Of a stretch of 64,000 nt of DNA, positions 52,355-60,160 are shown one piece after another. The DNA comes from Bovifimicola ammoniilytica. GTDB taxonomy: Bacteria > Bacillota > Clostridia > Lachnospirales > Lachnospiraceae. The stretch lies in the NCBI RefSeq assembly GCF_025567085.1, contig NZ_JAOQJN010000006.1:165463-229462 (forward strand), given 5' to 3'. A program made the translations under genes and the position numbers. How positions within the stretch are numbered: the first letter of the stretch is position 1; every line of letters begins with the position of its first letter. The notes under the pieces were generated by a model. The model was not told the DNA's origin. It did not search any database and was given only the letters and a program-made list of their open reading frames with translations.

Positions 52355-52831
52355 ATGGTTGATTTTGTAGAAATGACAATTAAGCAGCAAAAGAGAATAG
52401 CTTTAATAGCTCATGATGGAAAGAAAGATGAGATTATTAAATGGTGTCAGGCAAACAAGGATATTTTGAGCAAACATAAATTATCTGGAACAGGCACAAC
52501 TGCTAGAATGATAGCAGATTGTGTAGGTTTAGAGATAAAAGGATATAATAGTGGACCATTAGGTGGAGACCAGCAGATAGGTGCAAAGATTGTCGAAGGA
52601 AATATAGACATGGTAATTTTCTTTTCTGACCCACTTGCAGCTCAGCCACATGACCCAGATGTGAAAGCACTTTTAAGAATTGCACAAGTATATGATATTC
52701 CAATTGCAAATAATAAAGCAACAGCAGATTTCATTATTAAGTCTTCATTGATGGATGAAGAGTATATTCATCAGGTTGAAAACTTTAAAAATACAATTCA
52801 GAATAGAGTTAAAGAATTTGAAAAGGCTTAA
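52355..52831 (+). CDS. mgsA: Methylglyoxal synthase
   Basis: A 158-residue enzyme turning dihydroxyacetone phosphate into methylglyoxal and phosphate, an overflow valve when sugar phosphates accumulate. Landmarks are KRIALIAHDGKKDEII, LSGTGTTARMI (phosphate site), SGPLGGDQQIGAKI with the catalytic Asp and FFSDPLAAQPHDPDVKAL with the His. The ATG at 52355 has AGAAAGGA at suitable spacing; the one at 52349 is too close. It sits 40 bases after galM in the same direction, so it is probably co-transcribed with galactose genes. Confidence 0.92.
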   Translation: MVDFVEMTIKQQKRIALIAHDGKKDEIIKWCQANKDILSKHKLSGTGTTARMIADCVGLEIKGYNSGPLGGDQQIGAKIVEGNIDMVIFFSDPLAAQPHDPDVKALLRIAQVYDIPIANNKATADFIIKSSLMDEEYIHQVENFKNTIQNRVKEFEKA

Positions 52832-52892
52832 TATGTACATATATTTGTGTAATTTATAAATAGATTGCGATAAGACAAGGAGTTGATAGGCT

Positions 52893-53270
52893 ATGTTTGA
52901 TACAATACATCATGTTGCAATTATTGTGTCCGATTATGAGAAATCAAAAAAATTCTATGTGGAGCAATTAGGACTACCTATTATAAGGGAGAATTATAGA
53001 AAAGAGAGAAATGATTATAAATTAGACTTGAAGGTGGGCGATATTGAGCTTGAAATCTTTGGTATGGAAAAGGCACCTGACAGAGTAACAGAACCAGAGG
53101 CTTGTGGATTGCGACATTTAGCTTTTAAAGTAGAAAATATTGAAAAAACTGTAAAAAGTTTGAATTTAAAAGGAATCCAAACTGAAAAAATTAGATTAGA
53201 CGAGTACACAAAAAAAAGAATGACTTTTTTTCGTGACCCAGATGGTCTTCCAATAGAATTGCATGAATAG
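52893..53270 (+). CDS. Glyoxalase I-like (VOC family) metalloenzyme
   Basis: A 125-residue protein with one VOC module pair. Metal-ligand positions are visible as His in IHHVAIIVSDYEKSKKFY, Glu in DIELEIFGM, His in GLRHLAFKVENIE and Glu in GLPIELHE. It resembles the YaeR/GloA2 group of glyoxalase-like enzymes. Because it directly follows methylglyoxal synthase, it probably helps remove methylglyoxal, but the thiol partner is unknown. ACAAGGAG precedes the ATG. It is the last gene of the operon; no clear terminator was found in the ~90 bases after it. Confidence 0.85.
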   Translation: MFDTIHHVAIIVSDYEKSKKFYVEQLGLPIIRENYRKERNDYKLDLKVGDIELEIFGMEKAPDRVTEPEACGLRHLAFKVENIEKTVKSLNLKGIQTEKIRLDEYTKKRMTFFRDPDGLPIELHE

Positions 53271-53361
53271 TTATTAGTAAATTTATCACTACACAAATAT
53301 GATTGTCAATAAAATGATAATACGTTTGTTGTTGATAATTGGCAAACGATGTGTTTAAAGG

Positions 53362-53445
53362 TTAGAAGCGATAGATATGATTGCTAAAATATATTGAGTA
53401 GAAAGCAAGTAAATCATTGATAAATTTTGTAATTTTCTTTTTCAT
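53362..53445 (-). CDS. Possible 27-residue peptide gene
   Basis: A minus-strand ORF with a well-placed GAAAGGAGA 8 bases before the ATG encodes a basic, aromatic-rich peptide beginning MKKKITKFINDLL and ending SNHIYRF. A TATAAT lies about 35 bases upstream of the ATG (53485 to 53480), but no good -35 is seen. The only support is the ribosome site and -10 box. Nothing else is recognised in 53271-53695. Confidence 0.3.
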   Translation of the reverse strand: MKKKITKFINDLLAFYSIYFSNHIYRF

Positions 53446-53720
53446 TTTAAAAATCTCCTTTCTTTGTTTTCATATCCTCATTATAAACTAGTTTCAAAGA
53501 ATTTCGTGCCAAATAAGAATTAAAAATGGTCAAAAGTTGCAGAATAAATTGTTGATTCTGCTCTTGGTGAGAAGACATATATTTAATAATATAAAGGTTT
53601 TAGGTATGTCAGTTGAACTTGTGAAGATAATTGCAGACATTTCTGGATACTGTGTATAGAAGTTTAGGAAGAATGTATGTTGTGGTCAAGCTTTTTTGTA
53701 ACACTTTGTTCGATAAATAC

Positions 53721-54596
53721 CTACCTGTAATGAGCCTCCATTGGTGTTAAATAATTATTGTATGAATGAGGGCGAACATAGTTATACCAATTTATGTATT
53801 TCGTAGTTAGTTCATCCATCATCTCTACATTTGAAAATGAAGTTATGTTATAAAAGTTGCTTTTGAAAGTGTTATAAAATCTTTCCATGGGAGCATTATC
53901 ATAAGGACAGCCAGCCTTACTCATACTTTGTGTTATATTATTTTCTTTGCAAAAATTTACAAATTCCCATGAAGTAAACTGTACCCCCTGGTCTGAATGC
54001 AAAATCACTTTAGGGTAGTTTTCCTTTTCAAGGGCTGTCTTCAGAGTGCTTATTGCCAAATCAGTGTTGATATAATCACTGTTTAACGAAGCAACAGCTG
54101 ACCTGTCATACAAATCAATAATTGAACAGTTGTATCTGAATTTTCCATTTGGCTGGCGCATATATGTGAAGTCTGTGCACCATACTTTGTTCTTGCAGTC
54201 GACAGTAAAATTCTGATTTAAGAGATTGTCAAAGATTTTATTCTTTTTGCCAGCCTTGTAACCTGGCTTAGAATGCATAATTACTGCACAAAGATTCAAT
54301 TCCTTGTTCATATATTTATGCATTGTGGTATTGCTTAACTCATAGCCATATCGTTTGATAAAAATGCGTATAGCCCTATCGTTTGATAAAATGCGCATAG
54401 CCCTATAGCCTATAACACGATTGCTGTTGTAATAAATATACTTTATAAGCTCAAAGATATGTGCTAAGCGTTCACGATATTTTCGCTTTGCATCCTTTTT
54501 GTAGTTGTAATAACAATTAGGACTAATGCCAAACTTCTGGCATAGCCATCTTAAACCAAATATATTTTTATTGTCATCGATGAATCGATATACCAC
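53721..54596 (-). CDS. IS3-family transposase OrfB (integrase core)
   Basis: A 291-residue DDE integrase. An N-terminal HTH_21-type segment (RERLAHIFELIKYIYY...VIGYRAMRILSN) is followed by the rve core: D in VWCTDFTYM, D in ILHSDQGVQFTS and E in NAPMERFYNTFKSN. The C-terminus is NYVRPHSYNNYLTPMEAHY. It begins with GTG overlapping the orfA stop codon by one base (TAGTG), which suggests re-initiation rather than the -1 frameshifting usual in IS3. The gene looks intact. Confidence 0.9.
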   Translation of the reverse strand: MVYRFIDDNKNIFGLRWLCQKFGISPNCYYNYKKDAKRKYRERLAHIFELIKYIYYNSNRVIGYRAMRILSNDRAIRIFIKRYGYELSNTTMHKYMNKELNLCAVIMHSKPGYKAGKKNKIFDNLLNQNFTVDCKNKVWCTDFTYMRQPNGKFRYNCSIIDLYDRSAVASLNSDYINTDLAISTLKTALEKENYPKVILHSDQGVQFTSWEFVNFCKENNITQSMSKAGCPYDNAPMERFYNTFKSNFYNITSFSNVEMMDELTTKYINWYNYVRPHSYNNYLTPMEAHYR

Positions 54597-54880
54597 TAAT
54601 CGATTTCCTTCGCGAAGAATGCCACCGCTTTTTTTAAGAAAGCAATCTCTTTATCTTTTTCATTAAGAAGCTGATTTAATCTTCTGATTTCCTTTGCTTC
54701 ATTAGATTCTGCGGTTGTGCTGGTGGTATAGAGGCATTCTTCCTTGTATTCGTTAACCCATTTGCTAACGGAGCTTTTGGCAACATTAAATTCAACAGCA
54801 ATTTGCGGTATTGATTTGTCGCCTGCCATATAAGCTTTAACTACTTCTTTTTTGAAGTCTTCGGTGTAATGTACTGACAT
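54596..54880 (-). CDS. IS3-family OrfA (transposase helix-turn-helix)
   Basis: A 94-residue DNA-binding subunit with an HTH (YTEDFKKEVVKAYMAGDKSIPQIAVEFNVAKSSVSKWVNEY) and a C-terminal leucine zipper (IRRLNQLLNEKDKEIAFLKKAVAFF), as in OrfA proteins. AAGGAGG lies 8 bases before the ATG. Confidence 0.9.
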   Translation of the reverse strand: MSVHYTEDFKKEVVKAYMAGDKSIPQIAVEFNVAKSSVSKWVNEYKEECLYTTSTTAESNEAKEIRRLNQLLNEKDKEIAFLKKAVAFFAKEID

Positions 54881-54949
54881 AGTAACGTCCTCCTTGTTTG
54901 AGTAATATTATAATATATTATTCGAACACGGTGTTACAAATTTATTATA

Positions 54950-55096
54950 TCACAACACATCCTCCACCAGCATATTAAAGTAATTTGATATCCGTAGTAT
55001 AAATTCGGCAGATGGGGTGCCACCCCACGTTCTATCCTACTGACAGTTTTGGCGCTGTATCTGATAGCAACAGCAAGATCCTACTGATAAATGCCA
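54950..55096 (-). pseudogene. Decayed XRE-family regulator
   Basis: On the minus strand a stretch reads GIYQ-stop-DLAVAIRYSAKTVSRIERGVA. After loss of one base it continues TPSAEFILRISNYFNMLVEDVL-stop. This is a Cro/C1-type HTH C-terminal half carrying one TAG (probably from CAG) and a one-base deletion near 55020. The IS3 element ends 12 bases from its stop codon. The rest of 54939-55221 holds no gene. Confidence 0.65.
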
Positions 55097-55221
55097 CGCT
55101 GTCAGAAGGAACTGTTACAATAACACTTACGTATGAAAGAGTAAATATCTACTGTGCAGGACTAGAAAAAATAACGCTTTTGTGATAGACTAAAATCGTT
55201 CTGGTAATGAGGTTATAGAAC

Positions 55222-56052
55222 TTGGCAACAATTTATTTTATTGATAGCGAAAATGTAGGAGATAGCTGGATTGACTTATTAGGGAAAACTAATAGTCGAT
55301 TTCTTGTTTTCTACACAGGGCATTCACCTCGTATTGCTTATCCACAGGCAATACAGTTAATGAGTGCAACTAACAAGCCGGAATTCGTTGAATGTTATGA
55401 AGGCAACAATGGATTGGACTTTCAGTTAGTATCATATTTAGGATATGAGTTACATGCCGATAATACCAATGAAATGGTCATTGTATCAAATGATACAGGA
55501 TTTGATGCAGTAGTTCATTTTTGGATGGACCGTGAAATGGATGTCAAAAGAATTAATCGCTTAAATCCATCAAATACTCAAATTCTAGAAGGTAAAGAAC
55601 CTGTATCTGATGATGAATTTATTACCAGTTCATTATCAGTAAAAGTGACAGAAAAGGTAAGTGGTATAGACAAAAGGGAACTCTATACTATTATCAATTG
55701 CATAGGGATAGATGACCAATCATATATTCATCTTGCACTTGTTCACTTTTATGGTAATAAAAATGGAGAGAACATATATAAATGCTTGAAGAAAGAAAAA
55801 TTTGCGGCTCCTCCTGTTCAGTGGACAAAAGAAACAAGGATGAAAAAACTTATAGAGCTTATTATTAAGTATGAGAGCAATTCTAAAGTTTCAATTCCAG
55901 ATTCTTTAACGGGATTTATCGTTAATAATATTGTTGATGATAAAAAAGCTATGGGAGATAAGTTAAACAAATCCTATGGAGGTTTGGGACCGCAGTTAAA
56001 TAAAATGTTCAAACCGTTTTATAAAACTCTTGCTAAAATCAAGAAAAAATAA
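55222..56052 (+). CDS. PIN-like domain protein
   Basis: A 276-residue protein starting at TTG with GAGG 10 bases upstream. Residues 1-115 look like a PIN/NYN-type RNase fold: YFIDSENVGDSW supplies an acidic D-x-E-N cluster, and MVIVSNDTGFDAVV and the region to MDVKRIN supply further acidic residues. The C-terminal 150 residues are helical and unfamiliar. RNA cleavage is therefore likely but not shown. It is followed by a frameshifted gene and a coiled-coil gene and lies between an IS and integrase remnants, a typical setting for accessory or defence genes. Confidence 0.65.
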   Translation: MATIYFIDSENVGDSWIDLLGKTNSRFLVFYTGHSPRIAYPQAIQLMSATNKPEFVECYEGNNGLDFQLVSYLGYELHADNTNEMVIVSNDTGFDAVVHFWMDREMDVKRINRLNPSNTQILEGKEPVSDDEFITSSLSVKVTEKVSGIDKRELYTIINCIGIDDQSYIHLALVHFYGNKNGENIYKCLKKEKFAAPPVQWTKETRMKKLIELIIKYESNSKVSIPDSLTGFIVNNIVDDKKAMGDKLNKSYGGLGPQLNKMFKPFYKTLAKIKKK

Positions 56053-56124
56053 AAAGAAAGATTCCAGAACAGATATCCATGCGGCATTCTTGTGCTGTAT
56101 GGATAACCTCATTAAGAAGAAATA

Positions 56125-57056
56125 TTGAGCAACTATTTACTTGAATTAACAACATATAGTCAATTTAATCCTGATGTATTAGAGAAGTATAGTGAAAATA
56201 AATCATCAACCATGTTAGAAAACATAAAACATGCAGAAGATAAGCAAAATTTATTACAGCAAGCATTTGCAGAATGCCCTTTTAATTTAGATATATACGA
56301 AAAATTGTTGCAATTTGGGTATTTTGATTTTGATACCTTTATAGATGCAAAAAAGATTTTTAGAAAATCAGAAATGGATAATTTGCTTGAAGAAAAAATC
56401 AAGAGTAATTTGAAAGATATGGAGAATGTAAAAAATATGTTAAAGTTCTAGCAAGTTATAAAAACAAAGATGAATCGTCTGTATTATCAATGTTTTATCA
56501 AGATACTATCAGTAAAATCAAGAATGATTATCACGAAATATTTTTAGTGTGCGTTGATTCAAGAAGATTAAGCACTTGGATTAAGGATCATATCAATAAG
56601 GATAGAGATAAAATTGCCTCAACTTCAGAAGAGAGCATAAGAGATAAAATTAGTACATGGATTAAAAATACTGTTGATGATAAACAATATGAAAATCTGT
56701 CAGTTATGGGATTGATTAGTATTGACGATATAAAATATAAGGACAGCACAAAAAACACATTGGCAGAAGTACAAACAGAGTATGCAGATAAGATGATTGC
56801 ATTGATACTGGATTATATAAAAGAGCTTGGAAAGAAAAAGATTGCTTATGAAGAAGCATATGATAAGTATAATGCAGGTCTGAAAAAACATATGGATGAT
56901 ATAGCTGCTAAAAATGATGAACTGAAACAGCAAGGATTATTTGCATTTTCAAAGAAGAAGGAATTAAAAGCGGAACTTGATAGACTTAACAATGAGTATG
57001 AAGAGTATCACAGAACAGAGCCAGTAAATTTAAAAAATGCGTATTTTAATATGTAG
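56125..57056 (+). pseudogene. Frameshifted gene of unknown function
   Basis: Two open frames (56125-56451 and 56490-57056) look like one gene. The second frame is open back to 56409 and reads FERYGECKKYVKVLASYKNKDESSVLS before its first ATG, natural protein sequence that continues LLEEKIKSN of the first frame. Adding one T in the TTT run at 56409-56411 would join them into about 310 residues. The first part has AECPFNLDIYEKLLQFGYFDFDTF; the last part is a Lys/Glu-rich coiled coil. The start is TTG 56125 or lost. Function not recognised. Confidence 0.55.
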
Positions 57057-57070
57057 ATTGGAGTGTGCCT

Positions 57071-57916
57071 ATGGATATAAAACAACTTCAAGAACAATAT
57101 GCTAGTTTAAAATCTCAAAGAGACAACATGGCTGATGAAGTGGAATACTTAAAGGATAATGAACGTAAATTATCTTATGTTATAACCGATGAAAAATCGT
57201 CTGTTGAGCATATAGAAAATACTATTGAATCATTGCAGGAGACTCTTTCAGATTTAAACAGTTTATTAGAAACGCATGAGGACGAAATATCTGATATATC
57301 AGATAAATTGGAAAGTAAAGATAAAGAATTATCTGATATGGATCAGCAACTTGCTGAGAAGAAAAAACAATTAGATAAACTTATGAATGATGAACTATGC
57401 AAAAAATCTTTGACAGTTAATAATAAAAATTCGTACTTTGCCTCATTAAAAAAGAATACGAGTACGACACCAATAGTCACAGAATATTGTAAAAGTGATA
57501 AAGAATTTATGGTGCTTAATGCTGGAATGAGGTTACCAGAATACAAAAAATTCTCATATATAATCATAAGAAGTAATAAAACAATAGTGGGAATGCAGGA
57601 AAATGTACCTACTATGTCAGAGATAAAGAGTGTTGCCGACAAATCAATATCTGGTGTAAGCATACCGAGAATGCAGTATTTGAAAAAGCATATTATTGAT
57701 GCTGCTAGTAAATATAAGAACCTTACACCAAATTTAATAATTCCATTATCAGAGCCTTGTCCGTTGGGTGGTCAATCAGATTTTAACCAACAAGGATATG
57801 GATGGGAATGGGATTGGTCATATGGAATAGGAGATTATACGGAAGGTACATATTATGGGGAAATGACAGGTTTTTCAGTAATAGGTATTAGGATAAATGG
57901 ATCTGATTATTATTAA
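57071..57916 (+). CDS. Coiled-coil protein of unknown function
   Basis: A 281-residue protein. Residues 1-120 form a long coiled coil (QLQEQYASLKSQRDN to QQLAEKKKQLDKLM). Residues 150-280 are a compact domain ending in an aromatic and Gly-rich stretch (QQGYGWEWDWSYGIGDYTEGTYYG). It has no signal peptide. TTGGAGTG lies 5 bases before ATG 57071; GTG 57065 overlaps that site. It follows the frameshifted gene by 14 bases and both carry coiled coils, so they probably worked together. Family not recognised. Confidence 0.65.
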   Translation: MDIKQLQEQYASLKSQRDNMADEVEYLKDNERKLSYVITDEKSSVEHIENTIESLQETLSDLNSLLETHEDEISDISDKLESKDKELSDMDQQLAEKKKQLDKLMNDELCKKSLTVNNKNSYFASLKKNTSTTPIVTEYCKSDKEFMVLNAGMRLPEYKKFSYIIIRSNKTIVGMQENVPTMSEIKSVADKSISGVSIPRMQYLKKHIIDAASKYKNLTPNLIIPLSEPCPLGGQSDFNQQGYGWEWDWSYGIGDYTEGTYYGEMTGFSVIGIRINGSDYY

Positions 57917-57995
57917 ATAGCATCTGTCTATATAGTGTGTACTTAATATAGAGCAGCTTTTATGACTCCGATAGAGAAAGAAAGGTTGGTGGCAT

Positions 57996-58391
57996 ATGAA
58001 GGTAAGCGTACAACAAATGCAAGGTGTATCAGCATACATAGAAACACATTATGAAGCATTGGCATATTGCCGACAGGAAAAGAAAACATGTCATTATAAA
58101 GAATATTGGAAATGTGCCAATTCAAAGTCTGTACAATTTAATAAGGACTGTATAGGATATACAAAGTGTGCTGATTTTATTTCAGATGCGAGATATAATG
58201 AAAAACTTGCTAAAGTATCCAGAAAATCAGTAAAGAAAAATCAGAATAGGGCAACTCAAAAATCAGTTAAATCTAAGCTGAAGAAACAAAATAAAGTACC
58301 CAAAAGAGTTGTGGAGAGAAAGTTACCAGACAATGCACTTGGTAATGATCTGAGAATCAGAGCTGTACTTGAACAATTTATGAATCAATAA
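57996..58391 (+). CDS. Basic Cys-containing small protein
   Basis: A 131-residue protein. The first 65 residues hold six Cys (CRQEKKTCHYKEYWKCAN, CIGYTKCADF), arranged as a possible zinc-binding module. The rest is Lys/Arg-rich (RKSVKKNQNRATQKSVKSKLKK), consistent with nucleic-acid binding. GAAAGG is placed before the ATG. Function unknown. The 220 bases after it (58392-58614) hold no gene I can support, only a small inverted repeat near 58510. Confidence 0.55.
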   Translation: MKVSVQQMQGVSAYIETHYEALAYCRQEKKTCHYKEYWKCANSKSVQFNKDCIGYTKCADFISDARYNEKLAKVSRKSVKKNQNRATQKSVKSKLKKQNKVPKRVVERKLPDNALGNDLRIRAVLEQFMNQ

Positions 58392-58614
58392 TATACCTAT
58401 ACTGATATATAACAGGTACTTAATTTCTATAGGTTTAAGAGTACCCCCCTATGTCATATATGCTTGCTTAAATCAATGATTTTGAGGTTAATTTGGCTTC
58501 ATATATTCGTAGGTGAACAAGTTTACCTATGATGTATTTTGAAGCGGATTTGAGTTGATTTTTATTGATTTATTCAAAGGATATGGATGTGTTTTGTGGG
58601 GAACTGGATGTAGT

Positions 58615-58755
58615 TCATCTTAAATCTTGTGCCAATTCTAATAAGCGAATAGAAGATATGTCTGCCAGTCGGTCATATCTTTTTCTTTTGGCGTTGATTT
58701 CTTTGCGGAATGATTTTCGATGTGCTGATATATATTTGATTATGATATATTCCAT
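58615..58755 (-). CDS. 46-residue basic protein
   Basis: A minus-strand ORF of 46 codons with AAGGAGG 7 bases before the ATG encodes a Lys/Arg-rich peptide (YISAHRKSFRKEINAKRKRYDRL). The ribosome site overlaps the stop region of the 64-residue gene upstream on the same strand, so they form a tight pair. Peptides of this kind are common in Lachnospiraceae mobile elements. Function unknown. Confidence 0.55.
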   Translation of the reverse strand: MEYIIIKYISAHRKSFRKEINAKRKRYDRLADISSIRLLELAQDLR

Positions 58756-58766
58756 AGTGCGCCTCC

Positions 58767-58961
58767 TTAATCTTCCATGCTAAAAGGTTCATAATCAAAA
58801 GGATCTGGTTCATTGATTACTTCATGCGGTAGAAACATTTCTGTATAAAGTAATTCTTGAGCATATAGAGCCTCTTGTGTGTACCGATTTAGAGAGCCAC
58901 GTTTGAGAGATAGGGAAAATAATTCTTCATAGGATAGTTGCCTGATTTGTGATTTTGTCAT
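58767..58961 (-). CDS. 64-residue acidic protein of unknown function
   Basis: A minus-strand ORF with an ideal AAAGGAGGA before the ATG encodes MTKSQIRQLSYEELFSLSLKRG..., ending in an acidic tail (PDPFDYEPFSMED). I do not recognise it. It is followed by the 46-residue basic gene with a ribosome site spanning its stop codon. The acidic and basic pair may interact. Confidence 0.6.
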   Translation of the reverse strand: MTKSQIRQLSYEELFSLSLKRGSLNRYTQEALYAQELLYTEMFLPHEVINEPDPFDYEPFSMED

Positions 58962-59012
58962 TGTAAAATTCCTCCTTTGAGTGTTATTTTGCTTTTCAAT
59001 AGTTACGCAACG

Positions 59013-59086
59013 AGAAGCGGAGAAGGTGAAATTTTTCTTCTCAAAATTTATGTAATAAGAAGCGGAAAAGGTGAAATTTTTTTGGA
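59013..59086. repeat. Imperfect direct repeat upstream of the integrase stub
   Basis: Two copies of AGAAGCGGAGAAGGTGAAAT-type sequence start at 59013 and 59058 (45-base period). They differ at one base in the core and share a similar flank (TTAYGYAAY). They could be integrase arm-type sites or a local duplication. Confidence 0.5.
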
Positions 59087-59106
59087 AAAATATCGGAGAG
59101 GTGAAG

Positions 59107-59367
59107 ATGCCTAAGATAACCCCTCATGTGTGCCGCCATACCTACTGCTCGAATATGGCAAAATCGGGAATAAATCCGAAGACTCTTCAATATTTGATGG
59201 GACATTCGGACATAGCAGTAACTTTGAATGTCTATACCCATGTTGGACTTGAAGATGCGGAGAAGGAACTTCACAAGATGCAGAGTATGGAAGATGCTAG
59301 AAAAAAGATGGGACTTTCAGATAAGGATGATAGACCATTAAAACAGAATATGTTCAAAGTATTGTAG
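59107..59367 (+). pseudogene. C-terminal fragment of a Tn916-type tyrosine recombinase
   Basis: 86 residues starting MPKITPHVCRHTYCSNMAKSGI and continuing LMGHSDIAVTLNVYTHVGLEDAEKEL. These are the His-x-x-Arg box, the GH motif and the Tyr nucleophile, the last third of an integrase. The core-binding domain and first catalytic Arg are absent. The ATG has GGAGAGG ahead of it, but the product cannot be catalytic alone. It marks the scar of an integrated element. Confidence 0.8.
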
Positions 59368-59449
59368 TGAGTTATAAAATTAGCACTTAGGCAGAAATGA
59401 TCAGCCCCCTGTCAAGTAGACAAGTAAAAAATCTAAAATAAGTTTATAG

Positions 59450-59483
59450 ATATCCGCCACATTTGACTCAGTGTGGCGGATAT
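59450..59483. terminator. Perfect 12-bp inverted repeat (bidirectional terminator or element-end palindrome)
   Basis: ATATCCGCCACA (59450-59461) and its exact complement (59472-59483) flank a 10-base loop. T-runs are short on both sides (TATTTATG and TCTATAAAC), so termination is uncertain. Confidence 0.5.
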
Positions 59484-59499
59484 TTATGTTATGAGACGT

Positions 59500-59655
59500 T
59501 TATGCACACCATTTTGCTTTGTATGTTTCTATTCTTTTGTTCTCTGCAATCGGATATTGTGTCGGGGTTTCCAACGATAATGCTTCGCTTCGTACTTCCA
59601 GTGGCGTTTTGCAATGGAATCTTTCCTGCAGTCTTTCTTCGGCATAAAACTTTTG
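59500..59655 (-). pseudogene. C-terminal remnant of an IS3-type transposase
   Basis: The minus strand reads YAEERLQERFHCKTPLEVRSEAL, then YPIAENKRIETYKAKWCA-stop. This is the typical end of a second IS3-family OrfB, different from the one at 53.7 kb. Upstream the frame is broken by a one-base loss near 59640. An apparent plus-strand ORF here is a shadow. Confidence 0.65.
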
Positions 59656-59784
59656 TAAATGTCAATTAAGATTTTTAACTGAGTGATTAGTGACATTTCC
59701 AATGAGAATCACCTCCATGGAAATGGTATCACATCAGTATGGATTGTACATTTTTATTTTCCATTAAAAGCGAACTGAATTAAA

Positions 59785-59856
59785 CAAAGAAAATTTTCCC
59801 TTATTTTTGCCCTTATGAGATAATCGTAAGGGAAATAAGGGAATTTTCTTTTTAGT
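59785..59856. terminator. Long bidirectional hairpin terminator
   Basis: AAAGAAAATTTTCCCTTA (from 59786) and TAAGGGAATTTTCTTTTT (to about 59853) form a stem of about 25 pairs with small bulges around TGAGATAATCG. It has an A-run before and a T-run after, so it ends transcription from both sides, including the integrase stub on the minus strand. Confidence 0.75.
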
Positions 59857-60160
59857 CATTGCCTACCACTTTATCAAGCAACCTTGCAGATTTTCGCTTG
59901 GCTTTTCTTGTAGAGTGAGCATAGACATTCATTGTGGTACTGACATCTGAGTGCCCTAACAGTTCCTGCACATCCTTTGGTGCAGCTCCGTTTGCCAACA
60001 GGTTGCTTGTGTAGGTGTGACGCAGCTGATGAAAATGAAACCCTTCAAATCCTTCCGGCTTCTCTGCAATTCTCCTGCAAACAAGTCCTAATGTGCTTGG
60101 TAGCTCAAGACTAAGAAAGAAATCCTTGATGAAGCTGGCAATATCCGCAAAAGATGTAAG
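59852..60160 (-). pseudogene. C-terminal fragment of a second tyrosine recombinase
   Basis: The minus strand is open without a start codon and reads SFIKDFFLSLELPSTLGLVCRR, GFHFHQLRHTYTSNLLANGAAPKDVQELLGHSDVSTTMNVYAHS and ...LLDKVVGND-stop. The HxLRH box, GHS and Tyr nucleophile are present. It is a phage- or ICE-type integrase cut near 60160, where it abuts the mobilisation remnant on the other strand. That junction is a recombination breakpoint. Confidence 0.8.

Larger units (their letters stand above)
53696..54938. mobile_element. IS3-family insertion sequence
   Basis: A 1243-bp element with TG...CA ends. The inverted repeats TGTAACAC-TT-TGTTCGA (from 53696) and its complement with centre CG (to 54938) match at 15 of 17 positions. 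It carries orfA and orfB on the minus strand. A target duplication cannot be read because both flanks are A/T runs. Confidence 0.8.

Noticed and set aside
53480..53512. Sigma-54 promoter on the minus strand (TGGCACG near 53506)
   Set aside because: The -12 element does not fit the TTGCA consensus at the right distance.
58565..58783. 72-codon plus-strand ORF
   Set aside because: Antisense to two minus-strand ORFs that have ideal ribosome sites; none precedes this one.
59463..59669. 68-codon plus-strand ORF with hydrophobic sequence
   Set aside because: Lies antisense to a clear IS3 transposase C-terminus and starts inside a hairpin loop.
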